From: Nemopilema nomurai
Lineage: Eukaryota > Cnidaria > Scyphozoa > Rhizostomeae > Rhizostomatidae
Direction: 5' to 3'
Assembly (NCBI GenBank): GCA_003864495.1
Contig: PEDN01001381.1
Coordinates: 1-64,000 of the forward strand
Length of the DNA: 64,000 bases
A program made the position numbers and the translations under genes. This document shows, piece after piece, positions 1 to 9,871 of this stretch. The first letter of the stretch is position 1; each line of letters begins with the position of its first letter. The notes under the pieces are model-generated. The model saw only the letters and a list, made by a program, of their open reading frames with translations. It did no database searches and was not told the origin of the DNA.

Positions 1-41
1 GCAAAAGTGTGACTCCTTAGACAGAACTAGGTGCCCCATAC

Positions 42-2118
42 CTGAATAGGATTCTCTATGTTAACAAGCCATCCATCAAACTGATAATAGCAAGCAATCT
101 CGACTAACTTTTCTGCAAATCTAGTGTATGAGCCTTTAGTTGCAAGGATATCTGAGCAACACTTGGCACCATCTTCCCACTCAGTAATGAATGTTCCTAG
201 CACCTTAACACCATGACGGTGACAGGTGTTTGTCCAGCTTGGTGGCGGTATGGTCACTAGATTATGACTGAAGTAAACAAATGTGTCTACAAAGTTCCAC
301 TGAGAAATGTTGTAGCAGGTGCCTGCGTTGAAGCCTTGTACAAATCTGTAGACAAGTTTAAATTAGTCAGTCAAATTAGAGACTGGTGGTTCAAAGAAGC
401 AAACTTCTATTCCCAAAACTTAGAAAACCACAAAAACTATCAAAGGCTCTACATAGAAAATTAAAGTGCCACAAAATGGATTTCCGATATTAAAACTTTT
501 CATAATTAGAAAATACAGACTTTTTATTCTGAAGAGCATGGTTGTCAAGTATTCTATCTAGGAGAGGTGATTAGATGATTAGTATTTTATCTAGTTGTGT
601 GACTAAAACAGCTAACTGAGCATATTTTGGCAATCAATAAGATACTAACAGAGAGAAGCCCATTCTCCATACCTGTCTTCTGTATACCCTCCTCTCATAT
701 CATGACAGACCAGAGTTTTGGGTTTCCTTAAAGACTCTCTTCTTGTTTCTCTTAGGGGCTCATTGGCAACATTGAAATGATCAAAACCAGGCATCCAAGC
801 ATGCACTTCATTGATATCTCTCAAGGGTTGGCAAATAGGTTGTGATGTGTCATTATCAAGTCGTCTATTTGCTATTTCTGCTGGATCTCTTTTCAAAAAG
901 ATCTAAAACATTAAAAAAGCTTCATTAATAAACAATGCAAGCTATCAAATTGTAAGATAATATGTAGGATTGAAATGAAGGCAGAATGGAAACCAAACTA
1001 GACTATATAAACTAGATAATAGTTTCTTAATTGATAAGTCTAAAGCTATTATTTAACATGGATTCAAAAAGCAGCAAAGAAAAAAATGGTTTCTGTTGCC
1101 AGAAGAAGCTTCAGCTCAGAGACTAAGCTTCAGTTTATTCTCAGTAGTGACCAAAAAAAATAATAGATCTATATTTTATGATATAATTTTTCAGTAAGAC
1201 TTGTCAATAATTTTAATTGTTGATGTAACATTTTAACTGCTAACCTTAAGAAGATTTTTTTAAATGTAATGGGAAAATATATCGAGAGCATATGTTTCTA
1301 TATCTACAAGTGCTTTGTATGGTACATTGAATAGCCACTAGCAAATAGTTTTCTATCATCTCCTGGTCCGATGTCAAACTTGAGCACCCCAAACGCATCA
1401 CATATCTCTCGTGGACTTTACTTCTTAAATGTTACAGAAATCATTCACAATTTATAAATTGATGGACAGTGTAATAACAAAGAAAAGTGGATTACTTTAA
1501 AAACTACACTAGAAAAGGGGGTGCTCTCTCCTCGATTAGTTTATCTACTGAGAGAGCTCCTCCTAAAGAAATTAACCTACAAACAACATCGCATGTAATC
1601 GCTATTTATTGTTATTGAGTATTTTATGTAATGTGTTGACATTGTATTTAATTATTTGTAATGTAGAATAAAAAGATACTGAATGTAAAGGAATTTTAAA
1701 CTATAAAACTGAAATGAACTGAACTGGTAAGAAATAATTTGGAACAAGGCCTACTAACCTTAGGTATTCTGCGAGTCTTCTCGTTGCTCAAGAATTTTTT
1801 TGTATCACTCTTGCCAAAGAAAGGTTTGCCAACATGTTTAGCTGCACGATCATCATCATCTACCCCTGCTCTACTTTCAGAGAGACCTTCTTCAGTAGAT
1901 GTTTTCTGTTGTTGTGATTCCTTGATTTCATCAGGCGCGGTACGGGGCTCTGTATATTCGCTAAGCCTTTTCTCTGTTGCTTGAAGAATAAGAAGACGCG
2001 ATTCCTTCTCTTTCCGTTCATTAGTAGAATCCTTACTTTTTGACAACAAAAATAAGACCAGTGTCACAATTCCTACGATAATACACCAAGCCACTGCAGT
2101 AATAACCTCTACCGCCAT
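42..2118 (-). CDS. ENGASE: Cytosolic endo-beta-N-acetylglucosaminidase (GH85), 5' part
   Basis: ENGASE cleaves the chitobiose core of N-glycans released in the cytosol. Exons read on the minus strand are 1759-2118, 673-902 and 42-345. Junction phases are 0 and 2, all GT-AG, and the gene continues past the left edge. The 673-902 exon carries the family's start of the GH85 domain, ending in LLCHDMRGGY-like LVCHDMRGGYTEDR. Exon 42-345 has the FVYFSHNLVTIPP stretch and DGWLVNIEN, whose N and E (about residues 292 and 294) are the known catalytic Asn/Glu pair. The codon for R of EDR is split across the intron, which confirms that join. Exon 1759-2118 starts at the ATG at 2118 and encodes a hydrophobic segment (about residues 4-26) followed by KSK and a charged, disordered stretch. 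Its link to ENGASE rests only on phase and position. Confidence is high for the two catalytic exons and moderate for the first exon. Confidence 0.88.
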
Positions 2119-2924
2119 TTTCAAAAACTTTGCAATGCAAACAAAACTCGATTTCGTGGAAATTGCGCCTTCGGTGCATCCCACGGTTTCCACGCACCGT
2201 CCAGTACTGTCAAACGATGTCCAGAATGCGCAATGGCTCTTCCAGGGGGGACGCTGTTCATATTTTTGAATCTTGCAGTGGCTTCTTAAAACTCACCCCA
2301 AGTTTTATAGAAATCGCACAAATGAATGACTTTTAATAAATGATGCAATCTCATAAAAAAGCTGTGACTTTAAACCTGCTGAGCCAGTGGCAAAATGGTG
2401 GGAAAACGAGAGACCAGATTATCCCAAAAATACCAGGCCACCAACCACCCAAGTTATCTGATGTTTAAACCAAACATTTTAAATGATATAGAGCAACGTC
2501 GTGTACAACTTGAGAGATTCTTTGTTTTTCTAAATATCCGAATGTATGCTCTAAATGTTACTAAATGTATGATTCTTGCAGAGATTGTGCTTTCAAAAGA
2601 CTTGCTTATTTCCAAATTTTCTGATTGGCAAACTTTTGCAGCATCAGTTTTCAGCCATTCAAAAAGTTGACAAAAAGTGCTTTTAATTTCTACCATGCTC
2701 CCTTCAAGAACGTTATCTCCCTTACGAGTGAGTTTGTTTTTGAGCGGAGCCCCCCTGGAAGCCCGGTGAAGTTCCAGATCTGTTGATTGGCCATTTGATG
2801 AGTTGTCAGAAAGGAACAGTCAGCGTTTGAAATGCAAACAGAAGCGAATTTTCGTCGTGTGCATTGGCAAATGTTGCATTTGTAGTTTAGTCTACCACAG
2901 AATATACCCAACTACAAGTGTAAG
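2119..2924. promoter_or_regulatory. Shared intergenic region between divergent ENGASE and MFSD6-like genes
   Basis: About 800 bp separate the start codons of two genes transcribed away from each other, so this interval should hold both promoters and 5' UTRs. No TATA box or distinctive motif was recognised. The short open frames inside it have no family resemblance. Confidence 0.5.
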
Positions 2925-4748
2925 ATGACGTCGGAATCGGAAGAAGAAATTTTCACGCGCTATGCAACGAATCAGCAAAGGCCTAAGTCAAGATCTGTGC
3001 AGAAGAAGAGGCAGTCGAGAATGAGGAAAATTATCGACCGCGCTAGACGGAAGTCTTCTGCGCCCGTAGAAATTACACCAGCACGCGTGTATTTGTTCAA
3101 TTTCTTCCTTTTCAGTTCGTTTGGCAGTTTGATGCCGTTCATGCCTGTATTTTTCAAGTTGCTTGGCTTCAGTTCACTGGAGAACGGACTATTGTTTGCC
3201 GTGAGACCACTGATATCATTTTGGTGGGGGCCTCTCGTTGCGTCGTTTGTAACGAGCTCAAAATTCAGACAGTTGATATTATTCACTTGTGTTGCTGGAA
3301 CTATTGCTAGCACGTTTTGCATATCAGTTGTAAGAACAAACGATGGAGGTAATCTTGTTGATATCGCGTGTAGCCAAGAACCAGCCCATAGAGCCCGCTT
3401 TTCACATCAACCTGTCGACATGGCAGCAAATCATTCGAAGAAGGACCGAATCAGACCACCTCATCTAATGCAGCAAGCCGGCTTTCAGAATGAAACTTCA
3501 CTCTCTTCATGGAAAACATACATCAGCAAAACGAGCAAACAAATTTACCATCAGCTTGAAAAGGGAATTGTGATGAAGAATATGTTTCTCTCCGTCTTGC
3601 TGCTTACTGTTTTAAGCGAACTGTTTATGAGCCCCACGCTGCATGTTTCCCAAGCATCGATTAAATTCAAAAGCGAACAGCCCTGTTTCAACAGTCTTTG
3701 CATAAATCGTGCATTCTGCAAGATAGGTATGACTGTTGCAGCACTTTCAATTTCATATGTCGCCTGGAAATATCGTTGCAGTTTCCAAAATGTCCATTTC
3801 TTCTACTTCCACTTCTACGGATTTCTTGCAACCGGCTGCATCACGGCTTTGATATCAATAGTTCTGCCTACAGAAAACCACCATAAAACATCGTTTGCTG
3901 CATTGATCTGCAACAGTTTTCTTAGTGTTGTCTTTGACTGGTGCAATTTTGGCTATATCCTTGGGCTATGGGTTGCTGGCATAGCAGAGGGCACTATAAA
4001 TGCATACATACTGTGGTATGCGCATGATAAAGGAGCTTCAGAGCTTGTCATTGGCATCCTTATTGCATTGGCTCTTTTTACAGATCTTGTATTTCACCTC
4101 ACAGTTGGTTATTCCATGAAATGGATTGGACACACTGGACTTCTGTCTGTTGGGATATTCTTCATGGCCATCCAGTTTTTTATCCTCGCATATGTGACAG
4201 ATATTATTTACATTATACCATCACAACTTTTGTGTGGATTAGCAAGCTGTTGCGTGAGAAGTTCGTTTATTGGCTGTGCAAGAAAGAACAGTAACAAAGA
4301 CATGGAGAAAATACTGTTCTTTGTTTTCCAGGCTGCATATATGGGCCTAGGTCTTGGCCTTGGAGGAATGTTTGTGGCCATTCCTTATTACACACTGGGG
4401 CCACAAAAGACTTTCAGTGCACTCTCTGTGCTAACACTTTCATATACATGCTGTTACATCATGATACAACTTTGCATGTGTGTAAAAGGTAAAGGAAAAT
4501 CAGAAGCAATTGCCTACAAAAAGTTGAATACTCGAGACACAAATGGAGACTGGCTTTTAGATGCTCTGCAAGAGGAGGAGGAAGGAGAGGAAAAAGAGAG
4601 CAATGGTAAACATGATGCAGAAAAAGCTGTGTTTTTTGTAGAAGAGGGAGAGGGATCCAAAATGGACATCCAGCAAAATGAAGCAGACTCATCTAGACAG
4701 GATATCAAGACAGATGATGAGCATTCTGATGAGCCTACTGTAACTTAG
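2925..4748 (+). CDS. MFSD6: MFSD6-like major facilitator superfamily transporter, intronless
   Basis: A single uninterrupted frame of 607 residues. The N-terminal 50 residues are basic and Ser/Lys-rich. Membrane segments begin near residue 55 with the MFSD6-type run LMPFMPVFFKLLGFSSLENG, followed by RPLISFWWGPL, which fits the family's conserved first helices. A long loop (about 137-215) contains the sequons NHS and NET, as in the large extracellular loop of MFSD6. A second bundle includes GLWVAGIAEG and helices to about residue 520. The tail is strongly acidic (runs of E). MFSD6 proteins are multi-pass membrane proteins with poorly defined substrates, so no substrate is assigned. An AATAAA lies 310 bp downstream. 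A coding region of this length without introns stands out beside intron-rich neighbours and resembles the intronless vertebrate paralogue MFSD6L. Confidence 0.85.
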   Translation: MTSESEEEIFTRYATNQQRPKSRSVQKKRQSRMRKIIDRARRKSSAPVEITPARVYLFNFFLFSSFGSLMPFMPVFFKLLGFSSLENGLLFAVRPLISFWWGPLVASFVTSSKFRQLILFTCVAGTIASTFCISVVRTNDGGNLVDIACSQEPAHRARFSHQPVDMAANHSKKDRIRPPHLMQQAGFQNETSLSSWKTYISKTSKQIYHQLEKGIVMKNMFLSVLLLTVLSELFMSPTLHVSQASIKFKSEQPCFNSLCINRAFCKIGMTVAALSISYVAWKYRCSFQNVHFFYFHFYGFLATGCITALISIVLPTENHHKTSFAALICNSFLSVVFDWCNFGYILGLWVAGIAEGTINAYILWYAHDKGASELVIGILIALALFTDLVFHLTVGYSMKWIGHTGLLSVGIFFMAIQFFILAYVTDIIYIIPSQLLCGLASCCVRSSFIGCARKNSNKDMEKILFFVFQAAYMGLGLGLGGMFVAIPYYTLGPQKTFSALSVLTLSYTCCYIMIQLCMCVKGKGKSEAIAYKKLNTRDTNGDWLLDALQEEEEGEEKESNGKHDAEKAVFFVEEGEGSKMDIQQNEADSSRQDIKTDDEHSDEPTVT

Positions 4749-5057
4749 GCCTCATCTGTAATGCATCATTCCTTTGTTATAGTCAGCAAACCATTTGTAT
4801 CATAGTTTTAGATCCAAAGTAGTAGAGAATCATTCAAGTTCATGATTTTGACATTTAGGTCTTATTTATATACAGACTCAGCCATTAGTTACAATGAGAT
4901 GAAACTTGTTTCTTTATTTATAAAACTCAGAGACAAAGCAGTTTTTGCCAAAATTTACATCTTTATATTTCATTCATTTGTTAGATGCTTGGGTGATACA
5001 ATTGTTTTGCCTTGCCTTCTGTCCATTCTTCTTTATTATCAAACTTTGTTACATGGC

Positions 5058-5063
5058 AATAAA
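5058..5063 (+). terminator. Polyadenylation signal for the MFSD6-like gene
   Basis: A canonical AATAAA lies about 310 bp after the stop codon on the same strand. No cleavage site can be confirmed from sequence. Confidence 0.45.
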
Positions 5064-6511
5064 CTTAAACTTATCTAAACTTATCTTCAAGCTAAAATCC
5101 AGCATTTTAATAGAAAATACAACTATCTGTTAATACATATAATATTAATAATAATATGATATTGATTGAATATGAATTTTGAAGTTGAAGTATATGGGTA
5201 AAGAAGGGCAGAGAAAGGAAGATAAGTACTCAAAGTACATTTTATAGAGTACTCAAAGTGCCTTTAAGTTTATAGTACAATTTCTACAAATTAGGGAACA
5301 TTTGAAAGAGCAGGGTTGGGGGGGGGGGGGCAATCTGATCAATTCTTCATTTCAATTCTTCAGGCAATCATTTCAATTATTCGCAAGATTGTGTTCACAA
5401 AAACGGCATGTTGAAATTATCTGTTGACAAAGAAGAACCTCTTTGCAGTCCAGTTAACTTTACCATCAATATGCCAAGGCAGAAAATCAAGTGACCAGGT
5501 TTTTTCTCTTAAAGGTGGCTTTGGATTGGAATGTTAAAGAGAATGATAAAGCAGTAGGTTGTTAAATTTTCTAAGATTGTCACATAAATAGACTTGTGAA
5601 ATTATTTTTAATTGAAGGGCAGAAGACGTTGTAGCAAAAGATCTTTTTCGCGTCTTATGTCTCAAATATTTTCGCGCCATAAAATGCCCTGAGCACCTTT
5701 ACCTTTGCCCTGAAAACGGCCGAGTTTAGTAGGCACAAGTGTGTCCTTATATTCTGAATTTACACACATATATGACCAATTAAAAACAGAAAATGAGACA
5801 AAAGGGAAGCTGATAAGATGGGAAGCACACAACATGAATCTAATGAAACTTTCCAACAACTTTATACGGCGTTGTTACGTTGGGAACGCCCTCAGTTGGA
5901 CAAACACCTTTTCGCTCATGCCCGGAGCTCAGACATCAAATCTGATATAATATTACTAGACAGGCGTATGATCCAAATGTGAGTTTTCAGGTTAAGCAAA
6001 AAGACAAACAGTGAATTGTATCTTCTGCTTAAACCACTCTGTTAAACAGTGAAGAAATAAGCTTAAAGGATATTAATTGTCTGTTAAAATTCCTAAACGT
6101 CAGGCCTTAGGTAATTGTGAGACAACAATAACAAATCCAACATGATCCTTCCTGGTCATTCCTCATTCTGTTAAGAGTATAACTTTGAAATAATTTGGGA
6201 GAGTACATTTCCTGTGGATCTTATGACAATGTAAGCCTATATTTGGGAATTTTGGTATTATTTACCAAAATATTAAAAATGAAATATTTACAAGCTGTTT
6301 TCCTTCTGATTACGTAGGAGCAACTTGCAATATTAAGTCTATCACAGTGTTCTACAAGGCTCTTGCCTATGGCTGAGCAAAGGCGCAGCAGGAAGGCATA
6401 AGCGAGAAATATGCAGAACTTGGTAATTTGAAGAGTTTATCTTAATGATCAGAAAGTGAGAGTTGTAAAATGGTCCCGGGGATTGAAAAATAAGGTGATG
6501 TACAACAGGGC
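5064..6511. other. Intergenic stretch, nothing recognised
   Basis: AT-rich DNA between the MFSD6-like gene and IQCK, with a pure G run of about 14 bases near 5317-5331. Short open frames on both strands show no domain or splice context. Confidence 0.5.
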
Positions 6512-6638
6512 CTCCGACGAAGGGGGGCCATGGCCCCCGCACTTTTTTGTAAAGCAATAGAGCTTTTCTAAATATCTTTTGTTATGATTGTTATAATTAT
6601 CCTTGGCCCCTCCACTTTCCAACCTGCGTCGGAGCCCA
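6508..6638. mobile_element. Short non-autonomous element with G/C-rich inverted ends
   Basis: The left end reads GGGCCTCCGACGAAGG and the right end CCTGCGTCGGAGCCC, imperfect inverted copies of each other about 125 bp apart. The interior has GGCCATGGCCCC on the left and GGCCCCTCC on the right, extending the pairing. It has no coding capacity. Size and structure fit a MITE. The target-site duplication is not clear. Confidence 0.5.
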
Positions 6639-6702
6639 TGTGTACAAGAACAAACATAGTGGCACAGTCTCTTTTCGAAAATTTGCAGTCTCGAAGCAGT
6701 TG

Positions 6703-6716
6703 GTTCCTATAGCAAC
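6703..6716 (+). promoter_or_regulatory. X-box-like site (RFX) upstream of IQCK
   Basis: GTTCCTATAGCAAC resembles the RFX X-box (GTTRCC-N0-3-RGYAAC). The right half-site AGCAAC is perfect, the left half has two mismatches, and the spacer is 2 nt. It lies 129 bp before the IQCK start codon. RFX factors commonly drive ciliary genes. The match is by eye only. Confidence 0.4.
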
Positions 6717-6844
6717 AATTTTTTATGATAAACTGTGCTTAGGCCCAATTTAGGAACTCAAAGAAACTTAAACCTTGCGATTTCGATTTGTACTTCACAA
6801 ATCGTAAAAGGTTTGGAGTAAAACCATGACAAGTTAAAGCCATA

Positions 6845-9773
6845 ATGAACGATTGGACGAAGTTGAGTCCGGTGCTTTACGGACAGCATGGAAAACTTGC
6901 AGGGCAAGACGAGAGCTTTGATGCTAGTTTGATCCATCCTGTCTTTTACGGATTTAGTGGCGCAGACGAGGAGGAAGTAAAGGAAACAGTGACAGACGAT
7001 AAAGACAAAATTATTGTAGAAGAGAAGGAAACACCTAAATGTAGGTGGAAATTGGCATTATAAACCGATATATTATTTATTAATCAATACAATACTCGTA
7101 TAGCATATCCCCACTCACTGCATAATGCTAAGCATTAATTTAATATAATGTCAAAAAATATGAACTTTTGTATTGTTCCCTTTAAAACCAAGCGTTACAG
7201 AAAATACATTTAACTATTAGGTATCAATAGTCTCTGATTTATATTTCAAAGTGATAACCTAAATTTACCAACCACTCAAAGTTCAGTTCATTTTAGATTT
7301 CATTTCGAAATTCAACTATCAATCATATCAAAATACCGTCTTTTATATATTGGTACCAAAATCTCACACATGCAAACGAAATAGGCAGGTTAGAATGAGG
7401 GTTGGATACTGCAGCCCCAATTACTGTCAAACTGCTGTATGTTTCCTTTATAACAGTGTACTGAACGAGAAAGAATCCAATGAGCATTAAGGTGCGATGT
7501 GTGCTCCCTTAAAAAGATTAAATGGTTAGAAAAATTATGAGTTGTTACTTTGCTTCTTCTTGAAGGTTCTGCAAAAGAATATCTTGAAAAAGAAATCTTT
7601 CCAGTCTTACTACCAGCTTTGGATAAAATGCTAAGATCTGCTGTGGACAATGATGTTCTAAAGGTGAGATTTCCCTCTGAACATAGATTTCATATAGTGT
7701 TGTTATTTACCATCCTTGGAATTGACTTGATGTGGTCATTAGGGTTGACAGAACATATCAATTTCTCTTCTACAAAATTTGTAACTTTGAGATGCAATGC
7801 ATAACATTTTGCAAATGACATTAGACATGCATATATTTGATATACTATTTCAATCAATTATTGGAAAACAGAAAATTGTATGTTTCAACACAAACTTTTC
7901 TAATTTTATCACTACAGTGGAAAAGAACTAAATTCAATGCATGTGATTATCTGACAGAATATCTTTACAAGTGAGTGTGTTAACAGAATCTTTTTAACAT
8001 AAATGACAATTCCTCTCTACCTCTAAATTCAAGAAATGGTCTCAGAATAATAGTAATTCACTCAGTAAGGCTCCCTAGTTTATTCAAATGGAACTTGAAT
8101 ATTCTTTGTAGCAATCTAGCATTTCTTAATAGGCTCTCAACAAGGTTATCTACCGTGAACATATTCCACTGTGATGGTAAAAAGGGGGTCACAACAAATG
8201 CCTGTCTCTCTGATATCATAAATGTGAATTAGGCTGACACAGTAGGCAATGAAAAGTTTCACAAATGGGTGATAATACGACCTCTGTTTCCTCTGTCCTT
8301 GAAATGTTACAAAGAATGCAAATGGTCAATGGTAATATTCTAAGATCACAAAGTTATTGTTCATAGATTTTCCTAAATCCTTTGGTAGATTGTAAACAAC
8401 CTTTGTTTCTTTTCATGTAGTAACAACCCAAAGCACAGTGACAGAGAAGACACTACATTGTGGGACATCCCATTTGTGCAAAGAATTAATGCAGAAAAGT
8501 ATGTATATCATTTTAGTGATTTACATGATGGCTAGTGATCAATATTATATTTGTATGGAAAAACATTTCCCTTGCAAAAGAAAGCAGATCAGAAGCTTAA
8601 CGATGGAAAAATAAAGTGACAATTTTTTTCTTTCTGAAAGTGGTAGCTGAGCCTGCTACAAGTACTTACTTGTATATAACATTAAAATACAAGCAATTAA
8701 AATTAAGAAAAAACAGTGATATGTACTTTTATTGCTAATAAGGTATTATGGAATCACTAGCCTTCCTTTAAATAGTTGGCTTATTTCCACCAAAAAGAAA
8801 CTTAATTTTCTCAATCCTAGGCCAAGGCCACCCCTACCCTTGTCATTGATACTAACTGATGAAGAGGCCGCTGTCATCATTCAGTCATTTTGGAGAGGAT
8901 GCGTGGTGAGCTATTTCTGATGCTGTTTTTACTGATTTGTCACTTTGACATAATATACAAACAATACTAGTGAATAAAACAAATTGGATATTAGTGACCC
9001 TGATTGTAAGCTGATATGCTTTCTCTATAAAAATAATAACCTGATGATATCTAATGGTCATTTATAATTTATGGCAGGTACGGATGGATGATGAAGTGCA
9101 GGAGCTTCGAAAGTATCAAAGAGAAATGCGCGAGGTTTGTTATCATGCCATTTGTTATCATGCCATCTGTACAGTATACACAGAAGTTAAAATAAATGGT
9201 GCAGCTACAGGGTTGGCTGGGGCTTCTGAGTGAGATTGCCCCATTTTGTTGAGCGAAATGTTTTTCAAGGCCATGTAGAGAGAAACAGAAAAAAGTTATT
9301 AAGTGAAAAGAAAAGTTTTCAAATATTCTGTAATTTATTTTGCTTAGTAGGCCCTGACTATAATTTTATTGCTAAAATATTTGGGAATGGCTGTTTTTAC
9401 TAAACCCTTTCATAACATTCACCTCAGTAAAATCACAATGGTGCATGTAATTTTACTATGTGTACACGTAATGGGATACTGTATACAGGGTAAATGTTCT
9501 TCACTAAAAAAAGTCATAACAAGAATTATATTCCACAGTTTTTCCCTTTCATATACCAGGATTGACACATTAGGGTACCAATCATAGCTTATCTTCATTA
9601 TGGCAAATACTGTATTTCAGTGAATTTCTTGGTAAATACATTATTCATTCTCACTGCCAATTTAGCAGTTTTCTTAAATTATCTATTTGCAGCAAGAATA
9701 TGACATTACAATGAAAGTTGAAGACTTCTGGAAGAAACACCCAGTCGAAAATGAGAGTGATGAAACAGCCTAG
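6845..9773 (+). CDS. IQCK: IQ motif-containing protein K
   Basis: Seven exons: 6845-7040, 7566-7663, 7918-7970, 8421-8498, 8821-8905, 9078-9134 and 9693-9773. Phases match at every junction, giving 215 residues (human IQCK is somewhat longer). Family hallmarks appear in order. EYLEKEIFPVLLPALDKML resembles a short Dpy-30/RIIa-type helical segment. It is followed by KRTKFNACDYLTEYLYNNNP, then PRPPLPLSLILTDEEAA leading into the IQ motif IIQSFWRGCVVR. Next comes EVQELRKYQREMRE, and the tail begins QEYDITMKVEDFWKKHP. The IQ motif should bind calmodulin or a related EF-hand protein. The protein is linked to ciliated cells by family expression, but its role is poorly defined. It ends 98 bp from the oppositely oriented TEDC2 stop codon, and an X-box-like site lies upstream. 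Confidence 0.93.
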
Positions 9774-9871
9774 GAGTGACAAATTAAAGTCACCATTGCA
9801 GTTGTATATAATTAATTAGTAATTCGCCACATTTTCTAATTTTACCTTGTTGTCTTAACTGCAAGAGTATT

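Noticed and set aside
7566..7804. IQCK exon 2 reading on as a longer open frame
   Set aside because: A strong GTGAGA donor at 7664 and an in-phase next exon at 7918 show the coding part ends at 7663.
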